Assembly: GCA_009838465.1 (NCBI GenBank)
Contig: VXRN01000059.1
Location: 1-64,000, forward strand
Length of the DNA: 64,000 bases
Direction of reading: 5' to 3'
Source: Dehalococcoidia bacterium
Lineage (GTDB): Bacteria; Chloroflexota; Dehalococcoidia; Lucifugimonadales; UBA1123
In this document: positions 43,641 to 53,091 of the stretch, piece by piece
Position numbering within the stretch: the stretch's first letter is position 1
Layout of the letters: each line of letters opens with the position of its first letter
The notes under the pieces: model-generated
What the model saw: only the letters and a program-made list of their open reading frames with translations
The model's database searches: none
What the model was told of the DNA's origin: nothing
Program-made: the position numbers and the translations under genes

Positions 43641-44825
43641 ATGGCAAATGCGAATACCGGGCGAGGCTGCAAGTTGGTCTTGTTCATTCTGGCCTCGGCC
43701 GCTGTGTTGGTACTGGTTGGGTGTGACGTAGTGAGACGGCCCGAGGGATGGTCTGCCGGAACGGTCAGCGATGACACTCTGTTCATTGGGACCATGCAGG
43801 GCGAAGTCATGGCACTGGGAAAGGATGACGGCGCTATCTTCTGGCGATTTGAATTGCCCACACAGGAAGATGCCGATAAAGGAATCTATGGTTCTCCCGC
43901 CGTTTTTGGCGACATTACTGTTCCCGGCGCCGATGCCACCATTCTTGTAGGCGGTTATGATGGGGTTCTATATGCCTATAGCTCATTGGGTGGAGGAATA
44001 AAATGGCAGGAACGCCTGGCTGGTCGAATAGTAGGCGGGCCGGTGGTTTCGGGCAATTTGGCCCTTGTGGGAACGGGTGCGGCAGGATCTTCTGATAGGT
44101 CGGAAAATGTCCTTTATGCTGTGGATTTGACAGAGGGAGATCCCGTTTGGGAATACAACCACGCAGGTCCTATCTGGTCTTCGCCAACTGTGTCGAACGG
44201 GGTAGTGTATTTCGGTTCCCTGGATCACTATGTCTATGCCGTAAATGTGGACGACGGAAGCGAGAAATGGAAGTATCGGACTGGCGGCGCCGTCGCTTCA
44301 GGAGTTGCGGTTTATGACGGACTCGTGATATTCGGCGGGTTTGACAGCAACCTCTACGCTCTGGATTCTGAAACAGGGATTCTGAAGTGGAAGTTCCCAG
44401 ATGCGACTCGGTGGTATTGGGCAGCTCCACTGGTACAAGACGGCGTCGTTTACGCGCCGTCTCTGGATGGAGCTCTCTACGCACTGGAGGCAGATACAGG
44501 AGACTTGATTTGGAAGTATTTCAGTGAGGGACAGCTTATCGGCACGCCCGCTATCATAAACGACCTGATTGCCGTTCCGGTGGCCGACGGCGGGGATTCT
44601 AAGATTGCCCTCTTGGAAAAGAACGGTACACAGCAGGCAGCCTGCAGGATAGGCTCGGACATCCGAACTTCACTCGAGGCGTCCGGCGACCTGATATACT
44701 TCGCTGCAACCGACCACTCTATAATGGCCCTGAGGATAAAGCCCAACGGGAATCCGGACGAGGAATGGATAGTCAAGACCAACGAGGACGATCCACACCC
44801 TCGTGACAGGGCTAAGGCATGTTGA
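43641..44825 (+). CDS. PQQ-binding-like beta-propeller lipoprotein
   Basis: A 394-residue lipoprotein (lipobox VLVGC, Cys about 28). It has at least six PQQ-like propeller repeats (for example YAYSSLGGGIKWQ, YAVDLTEGDPVWEY, YAVNVDDGSEKWKY, YALDSETGILKWKF and YALEADTGDLIWKY). The fold is that of BamB and PQQ dehydrogenase propellers, but no catalytic residues are seen, so a scaffold role is likely. It is inserted between yidD and yidC, where other bacteria have no such gene; this suggests a role in membrane or surface protein biogenesis. Confidence 0.85.
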   Translation: MANANTGRGCKLVLFILASAAVLVLVGCDVVRRPEGWSAGTVSDDTLFIGTMQGEVMALGKDDGAIFWRFELPTQEDADKGIYGSPAVFGDITVPGADATILVGGYDGVLYAYSSLGGGIKWQERLAGRIVGGPVVSGNLALVGTGAAGSSDRSENVLYAVDLTEGDPVWEYNHAGPIWSSPTVSNGVVYFGSLDHYVYAVNVDDGSEKWKYRTGGAVASGVAVYDGLVIFGGFDSNLYALDSETGILKWKFPDATRWYWAAPLVQDGVVYAPSLDGALYALEADTGDLIWKYFSEGQLIGTPAIINDLIAVPVADGGDSKIALLEKNGTQQAACRIGSDIRTSLEASGDLIYFAATDHSIMALRIKPNGNPDEEWIVKTNEDDPHPRDRAKAC

Positions 44826-44839
44826 AGTAGAGGCGCGGC

Positions 44840-45778
44840 TTGGAATTTCTCAGCGTTATAATTGACACTTGGAACCTGATTATCATCCAGCCCATGATAA
44901 ACGGGCTGGTGCTGCTATATTCGTGGTCGTTCCTGAACTTCGGCATAGCCATCATTGCCTTTACGCTGCTGGTGCGTCTCGCGCTCGTCCCTCTGACCGT
45001 AAAGCAGAGCAGGCAGATCAAGGCGATGAGCGCGCTTCAGCCCCTAATGAAGGATATCCAGGAGCGTAACAAGGGCGACAGGCAGAAGGCCTCACAGGAG
45101 ACGATGCGGCTCTATCGCGAGCATGGTGTCAATCCTCTCGGCTGCCTGGGCCCCATGTTCATACAGTTCCCAATCTGGATTGGGCTTTACCAGGCCATCA
45201 TCCAGACCGTTCCCTCCAATCCCGAAAGCCTCGTTGGGCTGTCGAAGCACCTCTATGTATGGCTGCCCAGCGTCCATAGCGTTATTCCCATCAACAGCAA
45301 TTTCCTCTGGATGGATCTGGCGCTTCCGGATCCCACTCCCTTCGTGATGCCGGTCTTGGTCGGCGTCTCGATGTGGGTCATGCAGAAGATGACCACTATG
45401 CCGACGGCTGACGAGCGTCAGGCTTCTACCAACAGGATGATGCTGTGGATGATGCCGGTGATGTTCGGATTCTTTACGCTGAACTTCCCGAGCGGCCTGG
45501 CCGTTTACTGGGTTGTGTCCAACGTGGTTGGCGTGGTGATACAGGGCTTTGTCACTGGTTGGGGCCCCCTAATGAATCTTTTCAAGTTCAGGCGCGGAGA
45601 GGACGACACTGAGGCTGCTGAAGCCACGGCCGCTCTTGTCCCTGCGCCTGTTCCTTCCGTCGAGGAGACGAACGATGCAAGAGATAGAGATGTCCGCGAA
45701 AACGGTAGAAGAAGCAATAGAAATCGCTCTAAAGGAGCTAGACGCCGAACGCAGCGACGTAGAAATCGCCGTCGTTAG
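44840..45778 (+). CDS. yidC: Membrane protein insertase YidC
   Basis: A 312-residue Oxa1/YidC insertase of the short form, without the large periplasmic domain of Gram-negative YidC. The conserved Arg in the first core helix region (LLVRLALVPLTVKQSRQIKAM), the cytoplasmic coiled hairpin (LMKDIQERNKGDRQ) and GCLGPMFIQFPIWIGLYQAI are present. The C-terminal tail is rich in Arg and Asn. The start is TTG with AGAGG upstream. The last 104 bases overlap the jag gene. Confidence 0.93.
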   Translation: MEFLSVIIDTWNLIIIQPMINGLVLLYSWSFLNFGIAIIAFTLLVRLALVPLTVKQSRQIKAMSALQPLMKDIQERNKGDRQKASQETMRLYREHGVNPLGCLGPMFIQFPIWIGLYQAIIQTVPSNPESLVGLSKHLYVWLPSVHSVIPINSNFLWMDLALPDPTPFVMPVLVGVSMWVMQKMTTMPTADERQASTNRMMLWMMPVMFGFFTLNFPSGLAVYWVVSNVVGVVIQGFVTGWGPLMNLFKFRRGEDDTEAAEATAALVPAPVPSVEETNDARDRDVRENGRRSNRNRSKGARRRTQRRRNRRR

Positions 45779-46313
45779 CCGGGGGAAGTCGGGTATCCTC
45801 GGTATAGGCGCAGAACCCGCAGTTGTCCGCGTTACGCTTCTCGACGATGATCGGCCCGACAGCGTAACCATCACCTCGGAAGTCCTGCAATCGCTACTTT
45901 CGATGATGGAAGTGGACGCCACCCTTGCGCTCAAGCAGTTGTACAACGAATCCCTGGAAGGCCCCATCTTCGAGATTGAGGGCGACGACGCCGGTCTTCT
46001 GATAGGGCGGAAGGGGGAGACTCTCAATACGATTCAGTTCATGGTCAAGTACATCGTGAGCCACAGGACCGGTGAGCGCGTCAATGTAATGATTGACGTG
46101 GAAGGCTACCAGGAGCGACGCCACCAGTCACTCACCAACATGGCTCATCGAGTGGCCGGTCGTGTCGCCGATACTGGACGAGCCATCGCGCTGGAGCCGA
46201 TGCCTCCCAACGAGCGCAGGATAGTCCACCTCGCGCTGTCCGATCATCCCTACGTCACCACCGAGAGCGATGGAGTCGGCGACTCCCGCCAAGTGGTGAT
46301 TCAACTCAAGTAG
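45675..46313 (+). CDS. jag: RNA-binding protein Jag/KhpB
   Basis: A 212-residue protein with an N-terminal Jag domain (MSAKTVEEAIEIALKELD), a KH domain (GDDAGLLIGRKGETLNTIQF) and a C-terminal R3H domain (EPMPPNERRIVHLAL). It binds RNA together with KhpA. The ATG at 45675 is chosen because GAGGAG lies 7 bases upstream; it overlaps yidC by 104 bases in another frame. Confidence 0.92.
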   Translation: MQEIEMSAKTVEEAIEIALKELDAERSDVEIAVVSRGKSGILGIGAEPAVVRVTLLDDDRPDSVTITSEVLQSLLSMMEVDATLALKQLYNESLEGPIFEIEGDDAGLLIGRKGETLNTIQFMVKYIVSHRTGERVNVMIDVEGYQERRHQSLTNMAHRVAGRVADTGRAIALEPMPPNERRIVHLALSDHPYVTTESDGVGDSRQVVIQLK

Positions 46314-46365
46314 TCTCACTTTCCATTACGCCGTACATGGCGGACCGGAGAGGCAATTTACGCCT

Positions 46366-47127
46366 ATGACTGTCCAACTCGAAACGTCTGATCATATCGC
46401 GACCATTACCATCGCGCCTTCGAACCCCGGTGGATTGGTCGGTTTCGACTCTGTGTACTCTCTTAGTGAAGTTGCGACCGAAGTCCGTCAGCGCGACGAT
46501 GTCTGGGTTGTAGTCTTGCGCTCGGACGGCAATGATTTCTGCCTGGGCGCGTCGCCCGAAGTGGGGGAGGCCGCGCTGAGCGCCGATCCTCTGCCCGGTC
46601 AAGTCAGGATTGCCCAGACGATTTCGGATATAGAGAAACCGGTCGTATGCGCTGTCCGGGGCAGAGCTCAGGACCAGGGTCTGGAAATTGCTCTCGCCTG
46701 CGACCTGCGCATCGCGGACAGTGGCTCCACTTTCGCTATGACACAGGTGCTCAACGGCGCAATGCCACGGGACGGGGGGACTCAGCGCCTTCCCAGGCTC
46801 ATCGGACGTTCGAGGGCTATGGATATGTTGCTGACGGGCAGGTGCGTCGCTGCTTCCGAGGCGCTGGAAATTGGGCTTGTGAACGAGGTGGTTGGTCAGG
46901 GAAAGACATCCGAGCGAGCTATGGAACTCGCCACCCTCATTGCTGGACACGGCCCAATCGCGCTGCGTTACCTCAAGGAAGCTGTGTTGAACGGCATGGA
47001 CGGAACATTGGACCAAGGTCTGCGCCTCGAGGCCGATCTCAGTTTCCTGCTCCAGTCCACCCAGGACAGAAGCGAAGGAATATCGTCCTTCCTCGAAAGA
47101 CGCAACCCGACGTATCGGGGCCAATGA
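46366..47127 (+). CDS. Enoyl-CoA hydratase/isomerase family protein (1)
   Basis: A 253-residue crotonase-fold protein. The oxyanion-hole segments are FCLGASPE (near residue 62) and AVRGRAQDQGLEIALACDLRIA. At the usual Glu position the sequence is LNGAMPRDGGTQRLPRLIG. Substitutions at the first catalytic Glu position make the exact reaction uncertain. Its stop overlaps the start of a second family member (ATGA). Confidence 0.87.
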   Translation: MTVQLETSDHIATITIAPSNPGGLVGFDSVYSLSEVATEVRQRDDVWVVVLRSDGNDFCLGASPEVGEAALSADPLPGQVRIAQTISDIEKPVVCAVRGRAQDQGLEIALACDLRIADSGSTFAMTQVLNGAMPRDGGTQRLPRLIGRSRAMDMLLTGRCVAASEALEIGLVNEVVGQGKTSERAMELATLIAGHGPIALRYLKEAVLNGMDGTLDQGLRLEADLSFLLQSTQDRSEGISSFLERRNPTYRGQ

Positions 47128-47870
47128 TGTCTGACGAACCCACCGTACTATTTCACAAGGAGGGCGCGGTGGGGAGGATTATCCTCAACAGGCCGGGTGT
47201 CATAAACGCCTTCAATGTCCAGATGCGGGATGACCTCTTTGCCGCTCTCGAGGCTGTACGTGACGATCCGGATGTTCGCTCGGTCTTGATATCCGGCGCG
47301 GGAGAAAGAGGGTTCTGCGCGGGGGCCGACCTCACCGAGTTCGGCACGGCTCCGTCCCAGGTGATTGCGCGTCAGGTGCGCTGGGAACGCGATCTTTGGG
47401 GACTGTTTGGCTCGATAGACAAACCTCTGGTTGCCGCGGTGCATGGGTATGTGATCGGTTCAGGAGTAGAGATAGCCTGTCTGTGCGACCTGCGCGTCGC
47501 AGCCGAGGGCGCAGTATTCAGAATGCCGGAAACGGCCCTGGGGATGGTGCCGGCGGCAGGCGGCAGCCAGACGCTTCCCAGAACAATAGGGCAAGGGCCG
47601 GCGATGAAGGTCCTGCTGGCGAACGAAGTTATGGATGCGCGGACCGCACTGAACACGGGTCTTGTACACCGGGTGGTGGAACTAGACAGACTGGAAGAAA
47701 CGTCGCTCGAACTCGCCGAGAGTCTGACGAAGATATCGCCCGCGCTGTCCGCCGCAATCAAGAGAGCCGTGTCCGACGGCCTCGATATGAGCCTGTCCAG
47801 TGGCCTCGACCTGGAGTACCGACTGGCAAGGTCTATCGCTCTGCAAAATGAATCGGTGCGTGAAACATAG
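47124..47870 (+). CDS. Enoyl-CoA hydratase/isomerase family protein (2)
   Basis: A 248-residue crotonase-fold protein, more canonical than its neighbour. It has FCAGADLTEF, AAVHGYVIGSGVEIACLCDLRVA and MPETALGMVPAAGGSQTLPRTIG. The ATG overlaps the previous stop by four bases, so the two paralogues are coupled and could form a mixed complex or act on successive CoA esters. A longer open frame upstream to 46647 is a shadow of the first gene. Confidence 0.9.
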   Translation: MMSDEPTVLFHKEGAVGRIILNRPGVINAFNVQMRDDLFAALEAVRDDPDVRSVLISGAGERGFCAGADLTEFGTAPSQVIARQVRWERDLWGLFGSIDKPLVAAVHGYVIGSGVEIACLCDLRVAAEGAVFRMPETALGMVPAAGGSQTLPRTIGQGPAMKVLLANEVMDARTALNTGLVHRVVELDRLEETSLELAESLTKISPALSAAIKRAVSDGLDMSLSSGLDLEYRLARSIALQNESVRET

Positions 47871-47955
47871 CTGTACGCCGAGTCTCTAAGCATTTGTCTC
47901 CCAAACTCTGGCAGTCTTGCAGGCGTCTAATACGGAAATCCTCAAGGAGGATCAC

Positions 47956-48885
47956 ATGAAAATCGGAGCTCAGGTTAGCTGTTACCTGACGAGCTGGGAC
48001 GACATTCGCGCTGTGGTCGAGACGATGGAGGCGGGTCGCTGGCACAGCGTCTATCATGCCGACCACTTCGTTCCTCCAAACAGGCCGGGTGCAAGCGAGT
48101 CCGAGGCCGCCTACGAAGGCTATGCTTCTATGGCGGCGGTTGCGTCCATTACCAACAGGCTCAAGCTGGGACACCTGGTGCTCGGCAACACTTACCGCAA
48201 TCCCGGGCTCGTGGCGAAGATGGCCGGGACTATTGACCACATCTCGCATGGAAGGTTCACCCTGGCCATAGGCGCCGGATGGTTCCAGCGCGAGCATGAG
48301 GCGTATGGATGGGAGTTTCCTTCCGTCAGAGAGCGCTCCGACCGATTGGAGGAAGCCTGCGCTCTATTGAGGATGCTGTTCACGTCCGACTCACCTGTCA
48401 CGTACAAAGGACGTTATTACAGTTTGGACAACGCAGTCTTATCCCCCGGTTCCTACCAGCAATCGCATATTCCCATAATGGTCGGTGGTATGGGTGAAAG
48501 ACGCACGTTGAGAACGCTCGCAATGTACGGCGACGTGTTCAATGTGGACGGCTTCGCGGCCAGGGGGCACGGAGGCATGTCCTTGGATCTTTACAAGCGC
48601 AAGGCGGAGATCCTGAATCGCCACTGCGAGCGAGTTGGACGCGACCCGTCAGAGATAAGGCATACCGTTCTCATGCCCATGAGACTCACCGACGACGAAT
48701 CTGAAGCCAGAGATTTCGTAGAGGCGATAGGCCCGGGTACAGTAGCCGGACCGGCAGGGTACGTGATAGAGCGCGTCGGGGAACTATTCGATGCAGGAGT
48801 GGACGAGATCATGTTCGGAAGGCTTCCCAACGAACCGGAAGAGTTCCAGAGAATCGAAGAGGAAGTCATAGCCGCCTTCGATTAG
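47956..48885 (+). CDS. LLM class F420-dependent oxidoreductase, Rv1855c-like
   Basis: A 309-residue luciferase-like TIM-barrel protein. It shows WHSVYHADHFVPP, the phosphate-binding region LGHLVLGNTYRNPGLVAKMAGTID (read in two parts) and GRFTLAIGAGWFQREHEAYG, a pattern shared with the TIGR03560-type F420 family. AAGGAGG precedes the ATG. It is followed by a PPOX-type F420/flavin protein whose chosen start lies 61 bases downstream, which supports use of F420 or a flavin. Confidence 0.9.
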   Translation: MKIGAQVSCYLTSWDDIRAVVETMEAGRWHSVYHADHFVPPNRPGASESEAAYEGYASMAAVASITNRLKLGHLVLGNTYRNPGLVAKMAGTIDHISHGRFTLAIGAGWFQREHEAYGWEFPSVRERSDRLEEACALLRMLFTSDSPVTYKGRYYSLDNAVLSPGSYQQSHIPIMVGGMGERRTLRTLAMYGDVFNVDGFAARGHGGMSLDLYKRKAEILNRHCERVGRDPSEIRHTVLMPMRLTDDESEARDFVEAIGPGTVAGPAGYVIERVGELFDAGVDEIMFGRLPNEPEEFQRIEEEVIAAFD

Positions 48886-48946
48886 TATGGACTGTGATTA
48901 CACTTGTTCCGAATCGTGCATCATGTCAGGAGAGGTGAATTCCAAA

Positions 48947-49363
48947 ATGCCGACTATCCCCAATCACATCAACGAATTCCTCAGCCAGACATTGGTCGCG
49001 GTCGTCAGTACGGTTGGTGCCGACGGCAGTCCGCGCTCTGCGCCCATCTGGTATCACTGGGAGGACGGCTCCGCCTACATGTTCACCGGACGCAGAACGC
49101 TGAAGTGGCGCAACATCATGCGGAATCCAGTAGCCTCGCTCTGCGTTGACTGGCGTGAGCCGCCTTACAGGTCGGTAATCCTGGATGGGTCGGTAGAGGA
49201 AGTCCAACGTCCGCTGTATGATCTCGTTCTCTCGATGGCGGTCAGGTACTACGGCGAGGAAGATGGCCGCGCTTTCGCGGAAGGGTATCGCGAGCAGTCC
49301 GATGATACCGTCATATTCCGCCTGACGCCCACCCGTATCGCCGACTACACCGGGGAAGAGTAG
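48947..49363 (+). CDS. PPOX class F420/FMN-dependent protein
   Basis: A 138-residue split beta-barrel flavin-binding protein of the pyridoxamine-phosphate-oxidase-like family. It has VAVVSTVGADGSPRSAPIWYHWEDG, FTGRRTLKWRNIMRNP and VILDGSVEEV. F420-dependent members reduce or oxidise small compounds, and this one sits beside an LLM enzyme. I chose ATG 48947 (after GAGAGGTG); in-frame ATGs at 48887 and 48923 would add an unconserved leader. Confidence 0.85.
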   Translation: MPTIPNHINEFLSQTLVAVVSTVGADGSPRSAPIWYHWEDGSAYMFTGRRTLKWRNIMRNPVASLCVDWREPPYRSVILDGSVEEVQRPLYDLVLSMAVRYYGEEDGRAFAEGYREQSDDTVIFRLTPTRIADYTGEE

Positions 49364-49401
49364 TACCGAACCATATGAAGATGCCATGCTCCAACCGCTA
49401 T

Positions 49402-49434
49402 CCGTCATTCCCGCGAAGGCGGGAATCTAGGGGT
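49402..49434. repeat. REP-like palindrome, family C
   Basis: CCGTCATTCCCGC-GAAG-GCGGGAATCTAGGGG; a 7-base-pair hairpin related to the element at 10-58. It lies upstream of the ABC ATPase gene. Confidence 0.7.
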
Positions 49435-49454
49435 TGGGGGTAGCCGGAGTTCTC

Positions 49455-50183
49455 ATGTCTGACTGTGATACGACATCTGTGTCCACTGCTGCTAATCACA
49501 TAGTCCAGATACGCGACCTGACCAAGCGTTACACGGAGGGCGGCGAGACGCGCTCCGTGCTGCGCGGCGTGAACGCGGATGTTCGTGAAGGGGAGTTCGT
49601 TGCGCTCTCTGGCCCCAGCGGGTCGGGCAAGACCACTCTTCTCAATCTCATCAGCGGCATTGACACGCCGACAGGTGGCGACGTGATGATTGATTCTGTT
49701 CCCATCACGAGATTGTCGGAGAAGGAGCGGACGCTGTTTCGTCGCAGGAACATAGGCTTCGTCTTCCAGTTCTTCAATCTGATCCCCACACTGAACATTG
49801 GTGAAAATTTGCTTCTCCCCCTGCAACTCAATCGTTATGACAGGAATGAGTCGCGCGGGATAGTTGTCCAGGCCCTTGAGCAAGTAGGGCTGGGAGACCG
49901 ACAGGACAGCTATCCCGACAGGCTCTCCGGCGGAGAAAAGCAGCGTGTCGCCATAGCGCGGGCGCTCGTCCATGACCCCAAGGTCATCCTCGCCGATGAA
50001 CCCACCGGCAACCTGGACGCCGACACGGGAATGGCGATCATGTCTCTAATGGGCGAACTCGCCCGGTCAAGCGGCAAGACGATGATCGTCGTGTCTCACA
50101 GTGATACGGTTATCGAAATGGCGGAGCGCGTGCTTACGGTAGTGGATGGTCAACTCGTGGAACGGGCCCACACGTATGCCTGA
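49455..50183 (+). CDS. LolD/MacB-type ABC transporter ATP-binding protein
   Basis: A 242-residue ATPase with Walker [11 protein letters not shown], the signature [15 protein letters not shown], Walker [13 protein letters not shown] and the H-loop VVSHSD. It belongs to the subgroup that pairs with FtsX-like permeases. The ATG at 49455 follows GGAG. The next gene is its permease; with the lipocalin-like gene after it the set resembles the AttEFGH systems. Confidence 0.92.
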   Translation: MSDCDTTSVSTAANHIVQIRDLTKRYTEGGETRSVLRGVNADVREGEFVALSGPSGSGKTTLLNLISGIDTPTGGDVMIDSVPITRLSEKERTLFRRRNIGFVFQFFNLIPTLNIGENLLLPLQLNRYDRNESRGIVVQALEQVGLGDRQDSYPDRLSGGEKQRVAIARALVHDPKVILADEPTGNLDADTGMAIMSLMGELARSSGKTMIVVSHSDTVIEMAERVLTVVDGQLVERAHTYA

Positions 50184-50243
50184 CGTCGCCGTTGCTTCTA
50201 TAAGTGAACTGGAATCAACCGGGCTCGATGCGGTCGCTGCGAA

Positions 50244-52802
50244 ATGACTCCGCTGCTCTGGCTGTCCGGCCTGCGACATCTTCTCAGACACCCCTGGCAG
50301 ATGGCGCTATCCGTGCTTGGAATCACCATTGGCGTAGCCATCGTAGTTGCCATAGACCTTGGCAACCAGAGCGCCAAGCGCGCGTTCGACCTATCCAGCG
50401 ACGCCGTATCGGGCAAGGCTACTCACCAGGTTCTTGGCGGTCCCGGAGGACTGCCCGAAGGCATCTATGCGAAGTTGCGCGTGGACTTGGGCATCAGGGA
50501 TTCCGCTCCCGTAGTCGAGGGATATGCCTACTTGGAAAACGGGCAGGTTCTGCGCATTCTTGGAGTAGAGCCGTTCGCTGACTCCCAGTTCCGCCCATAC
50601 ATCAGTATAGCCCCAAGTGGCGACACTATGGCCGATGTCGTCGAATTGCTCACTACGCCCTCCACTGTGTTGATGTCCGTGGGAACTGCGGATTCTCTCG
50701 GTCTGATTTCAGGAGACACTATCCTGCTGGATGTAGTGGGCATTGAGCGCCGAGTCAGGATTGTCGGCCTGATCGAGCCGGAAAACAGCCTGAGCGCCGA
50801 GACTCTCGAAAACCTGCTCATCACCGATATATCTACTGCCCAGGAACTGACCTCATCCGAGGGCTATCTGAGCCATATAGACCTCATCGTGCCCGACGGT
50901 AAGCCCGGACAACTGCTGCTGGAATGTCTGGAGTCCGCCCTGCCGCCGGAGACCACGGTTCTGACGCCTTCTACCCGGTCTGAGGCCGTAGAGCAACTGA
51001 CCGCATCCTTCGATCAGAACCTCTTCATGATCAGCCTGCTGGGTCTTATCGTCGGCGCTTTCCTGATATATAACGCCATGACATTCTCTGTCGTGCAGCG
51101 TCGTCCGGTCATAGGTTCGCTCCGCTCCATTGGGGTAACGAGGCAGCAGATATTCACTCTTGTCCTTACGGAGTCAGCGCTCATCGGCCTTGCGAGCTCC
51201 GTACTGGGCGTGCTGCTCGGAATTGTCATCGGACGAGGACTTGTGGATGTAATCACGCAGACCATTACGGATCTGTTCTACGTGACCTCGGTCCAGGAAG
51301 TATCCGTACCGATTTCGACCGTAGTCAAGGGCGCTCTCTTAGGTGTATTGGCCACGATTGGCGCCGCCTTCCTCCCCGCACTGGAGGCTACCCGTGTTCC
51401 TGCGAGGGAAGCCCTGTCACGCTCTCACCTGGAATCGCGATTCAGAGGGACTGTTCCGCTGGCCTCTGTCATGGGTCTTGGGGCTCTGGTTGTTGGCTGC
51501 GGATTGGTACTACTGCCCACCGGAACGCTATGGGTCTCCTTCTTGGGTCTTGCCGCGCTTATCCTGGGTGGAGCGTTGCTCACCCCCGCGAGCGTGATCC
51601 TTTTCAGTCGTGCCCTGGCGCCCTTTATGAGTTTGGTGTTTGGAGCGTTGGGGGGCATGGCGGCGCGCGGAATCTCCGCCTCCATCAGCCGGACGGCGGT
51701 CGCGATAGCCGCGCTGGCCGTGGCCATATCGGTCACTATCTCCATAGACACGATGGTGCACAGCTTCCGAGATACGGTGGAACGGTGGCTGGACGATTCG
51801 CTGGGCTCGGACATATACATTTCTCCGGCCTCCCTGCGTTCATACCAGTCGGAATTCGAACTCGCGCCTGGAGCGCTGGAGCGCGTCCGAGACGTTGAGG
51901 GAGTGGGGAGTGTGAGGACGGTTCGCAACTCGCTCGTAAACTCGCCCGAGGGGGAAGTGCGTCTGATTGCGACCGACGCTGACCTCGAAGTGTTCGTGGA
52001 GCGCCAGTCGTTCAAAGAGGGCGACCCGACACTCGTCTGGCGCGCGTTGCAAACCGGAAATTCGATAGCGGTTTCCGAGCCGTTCGCGTACCGGAACGAC
52101 AAGCGCATCGGCTCAACTGTGCGTCTGTCCACGGCGGATGGCGATAAAGACTTCCGTGTGGCCGGCATATACTACGACTACGGCAGCACGGGAAAGGGCA
52201 GGGTGATGATGAGCCGCGCCGCCTATGTGCGTCACTGGGGAGACGACAGATATTCCGGCGTGGCCGTGGACGCCGCCAAGGGTGTCAGTGTGGACGTGCT
52301 GATAGCAAGACTGGAGTCCGCTATCGGAAGCGACCAGGGAGTCGTCATTCGATCCAACGCCGACCTCAAGGCCGTGGCGCTGGAGGTCTTCGAGAGAAGT
52401 TTCGCCATTACGAATGTGGTCCGAATTCTTGCAGTACTGGTTGCCTTCATCGGGGTCCTGGGCGCTCTCATGGCAATTCAGCTCGAACGCTCGGTAGAAT
52501 TCGGCACCCTGCGCGTCCTCGGGTTCACGCGGGGACAAGTCTGGCTGATGTTCACGTCGCAGAGCGGTCTGATGGGAGTGGTAGCCGGTCTGCTGTCCAT
52601 CCCGCTGGGACTGGTGGAGGCGGCTGTGCTCATATTCGTGATTAACCGCAAGGCATTCGGCTGGACGATGGAGATGCAGGTAAATCCGACAACGCTGGCC
52701 CAGGCGGCGCTCATCGCGGTAGTCGCGGCTCTGCTTGCGGGGCTGTATCCGGCATTCCGAATGTCGCGCTCGTCGCCAGCCGGGGTGCTGCAAGAGGAGT
52801 AG
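50244..52802 (+). CDS. FtsX-like ABC transporter permease, double unit
   Basis: An 852-residue permease with an N-terminal helix and an extracytoplasmic domain of about 200 residues. A three-helix FtsX block (about 255-385) is followed by two extra helices, a second helix and extracytoplasmic domain, and a final three-helix block (about 735-845). The loops VVQRRPVIGSLRSIGVTRQQIF and SVEFGTLRVLGFTRGQVW mark the two FtsX units. Such permeases move lipids, lipoproteins or peptides outwards. It belongs with the ATPase 60 bases upstream. Confidence 0.9.
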   Translation: MTPLLWLSGLRHLLRHPWQMALSVLGITIGVAIVVAIDLGNQSAKRAFDLSSDAVSGKATHQVLGGPGGLPEGIYAKLRVDLGIRDSAPVVEGYAYLENGQVLRILGVEPFADSQFRPYISIAPSGDTMADVVELLTTPSTVLMSVGTADSLGLISGDTILLDVVGIERRVRIVGLIEPENSLSAETLENLLITDISTAQELTSSEGYLSHIDLIVPDGKPGQLLLECLESALPPETTVLTPSTRSEAVEQLTASFDQNLFMISLLGLIVGAFLIYNAMTFSVVQRRPVIGSLRSIGVTRQQIFTLVLTESALIGLASSVLGVLLGIVIGRGLVDVITQTITDLFYVTSVQEVSVPISTVVKGALLGVLATIGAAFLPALEATRVPAREALSRSHLESRFRGTVPLASVMGLGALVVGCGLVLLPTGTLWVSFLGLAALILGGALLTPASVILFSRALAPFMSLVFGALGGMAARGISASISRTAVAIAALAVAISVTISIDTMVHSFRDTVERWLDDSLGSDIYISPASLRSYQSEFELAPGALERVRDVEGVGSVRTVRNSLVNSPEGEVRLIATDADLEVFVERQSFKEGDPTLVWRALQTGNSIAVSEPFAYRNDKRIGSTVRLSTADGDKDFRVAGIYYDYGSTGKGRVMMSRAAYVRHWGDDRYSGVAVDAAKGVSVDVLIARLESAIGSDQGVVIRSNADLKAVALEVFERSFAITNVVRILAVLVAFIGVLGALMAIQLERSVEFGTLRVLGFTRGQVWLMFTSQSGLMGVVAGLLSIPLGLVEAAVLIFVINRKAFGWTMEMQVNPTTLAQAALIAVVAALLAGLYPAFRMSRSSPAGVLQEE

Positions 52803-52807
52803 AGGTA

Positions 52808-53081
52808 TAAGCCTCTTTACTCAGGACCCTTGCAAAGTCGGGGATGATACGGCATATACTGTAGTTTATAAATACCAAGAAAAGTGCTGGGCGTTAACTG
52901 GGAGGGTCACAGGGTCGGGCTGGGACGGTTTTCATCCAGAGTTGCCCAGAGTTTTCCCAGCGTTGAAGCTACGAAAGCGTTCTCGCGTTGACTGTCGGCC
53001 TGCGCTATAAATAATGATTTATACGTATGTTCTGAATCCATGCCATAATTGTAGCATAGAATGAGGTATCAGGCGAAACCG
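52808..53081. repeat. Interspersed structured element, copy 2
   Basis: Second copy of the ~280-base element at 16766-17047, in the same orientation. The hairpin ATAAAT-AATG-ATTTAT (53007-53022) corresponds to ATAAA/TTTAT in copy 1 with changed bases on both sides. The CTGGG/CCCAG paired region is also kept. Here it fills almost the whole gap between the FtsX-like permease and the lipocalin-like gene. Confidence 0.75.
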
Positions 53082-53091
53082 TGAAGGTGAG

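Noticed and set aside
46647-47123. Long upstream extension of the second enoyl-CoA hydratase frame
   Set aside because: It is the +2 shadow of the first hydratase gene; the family N-terminus begins at 47124.
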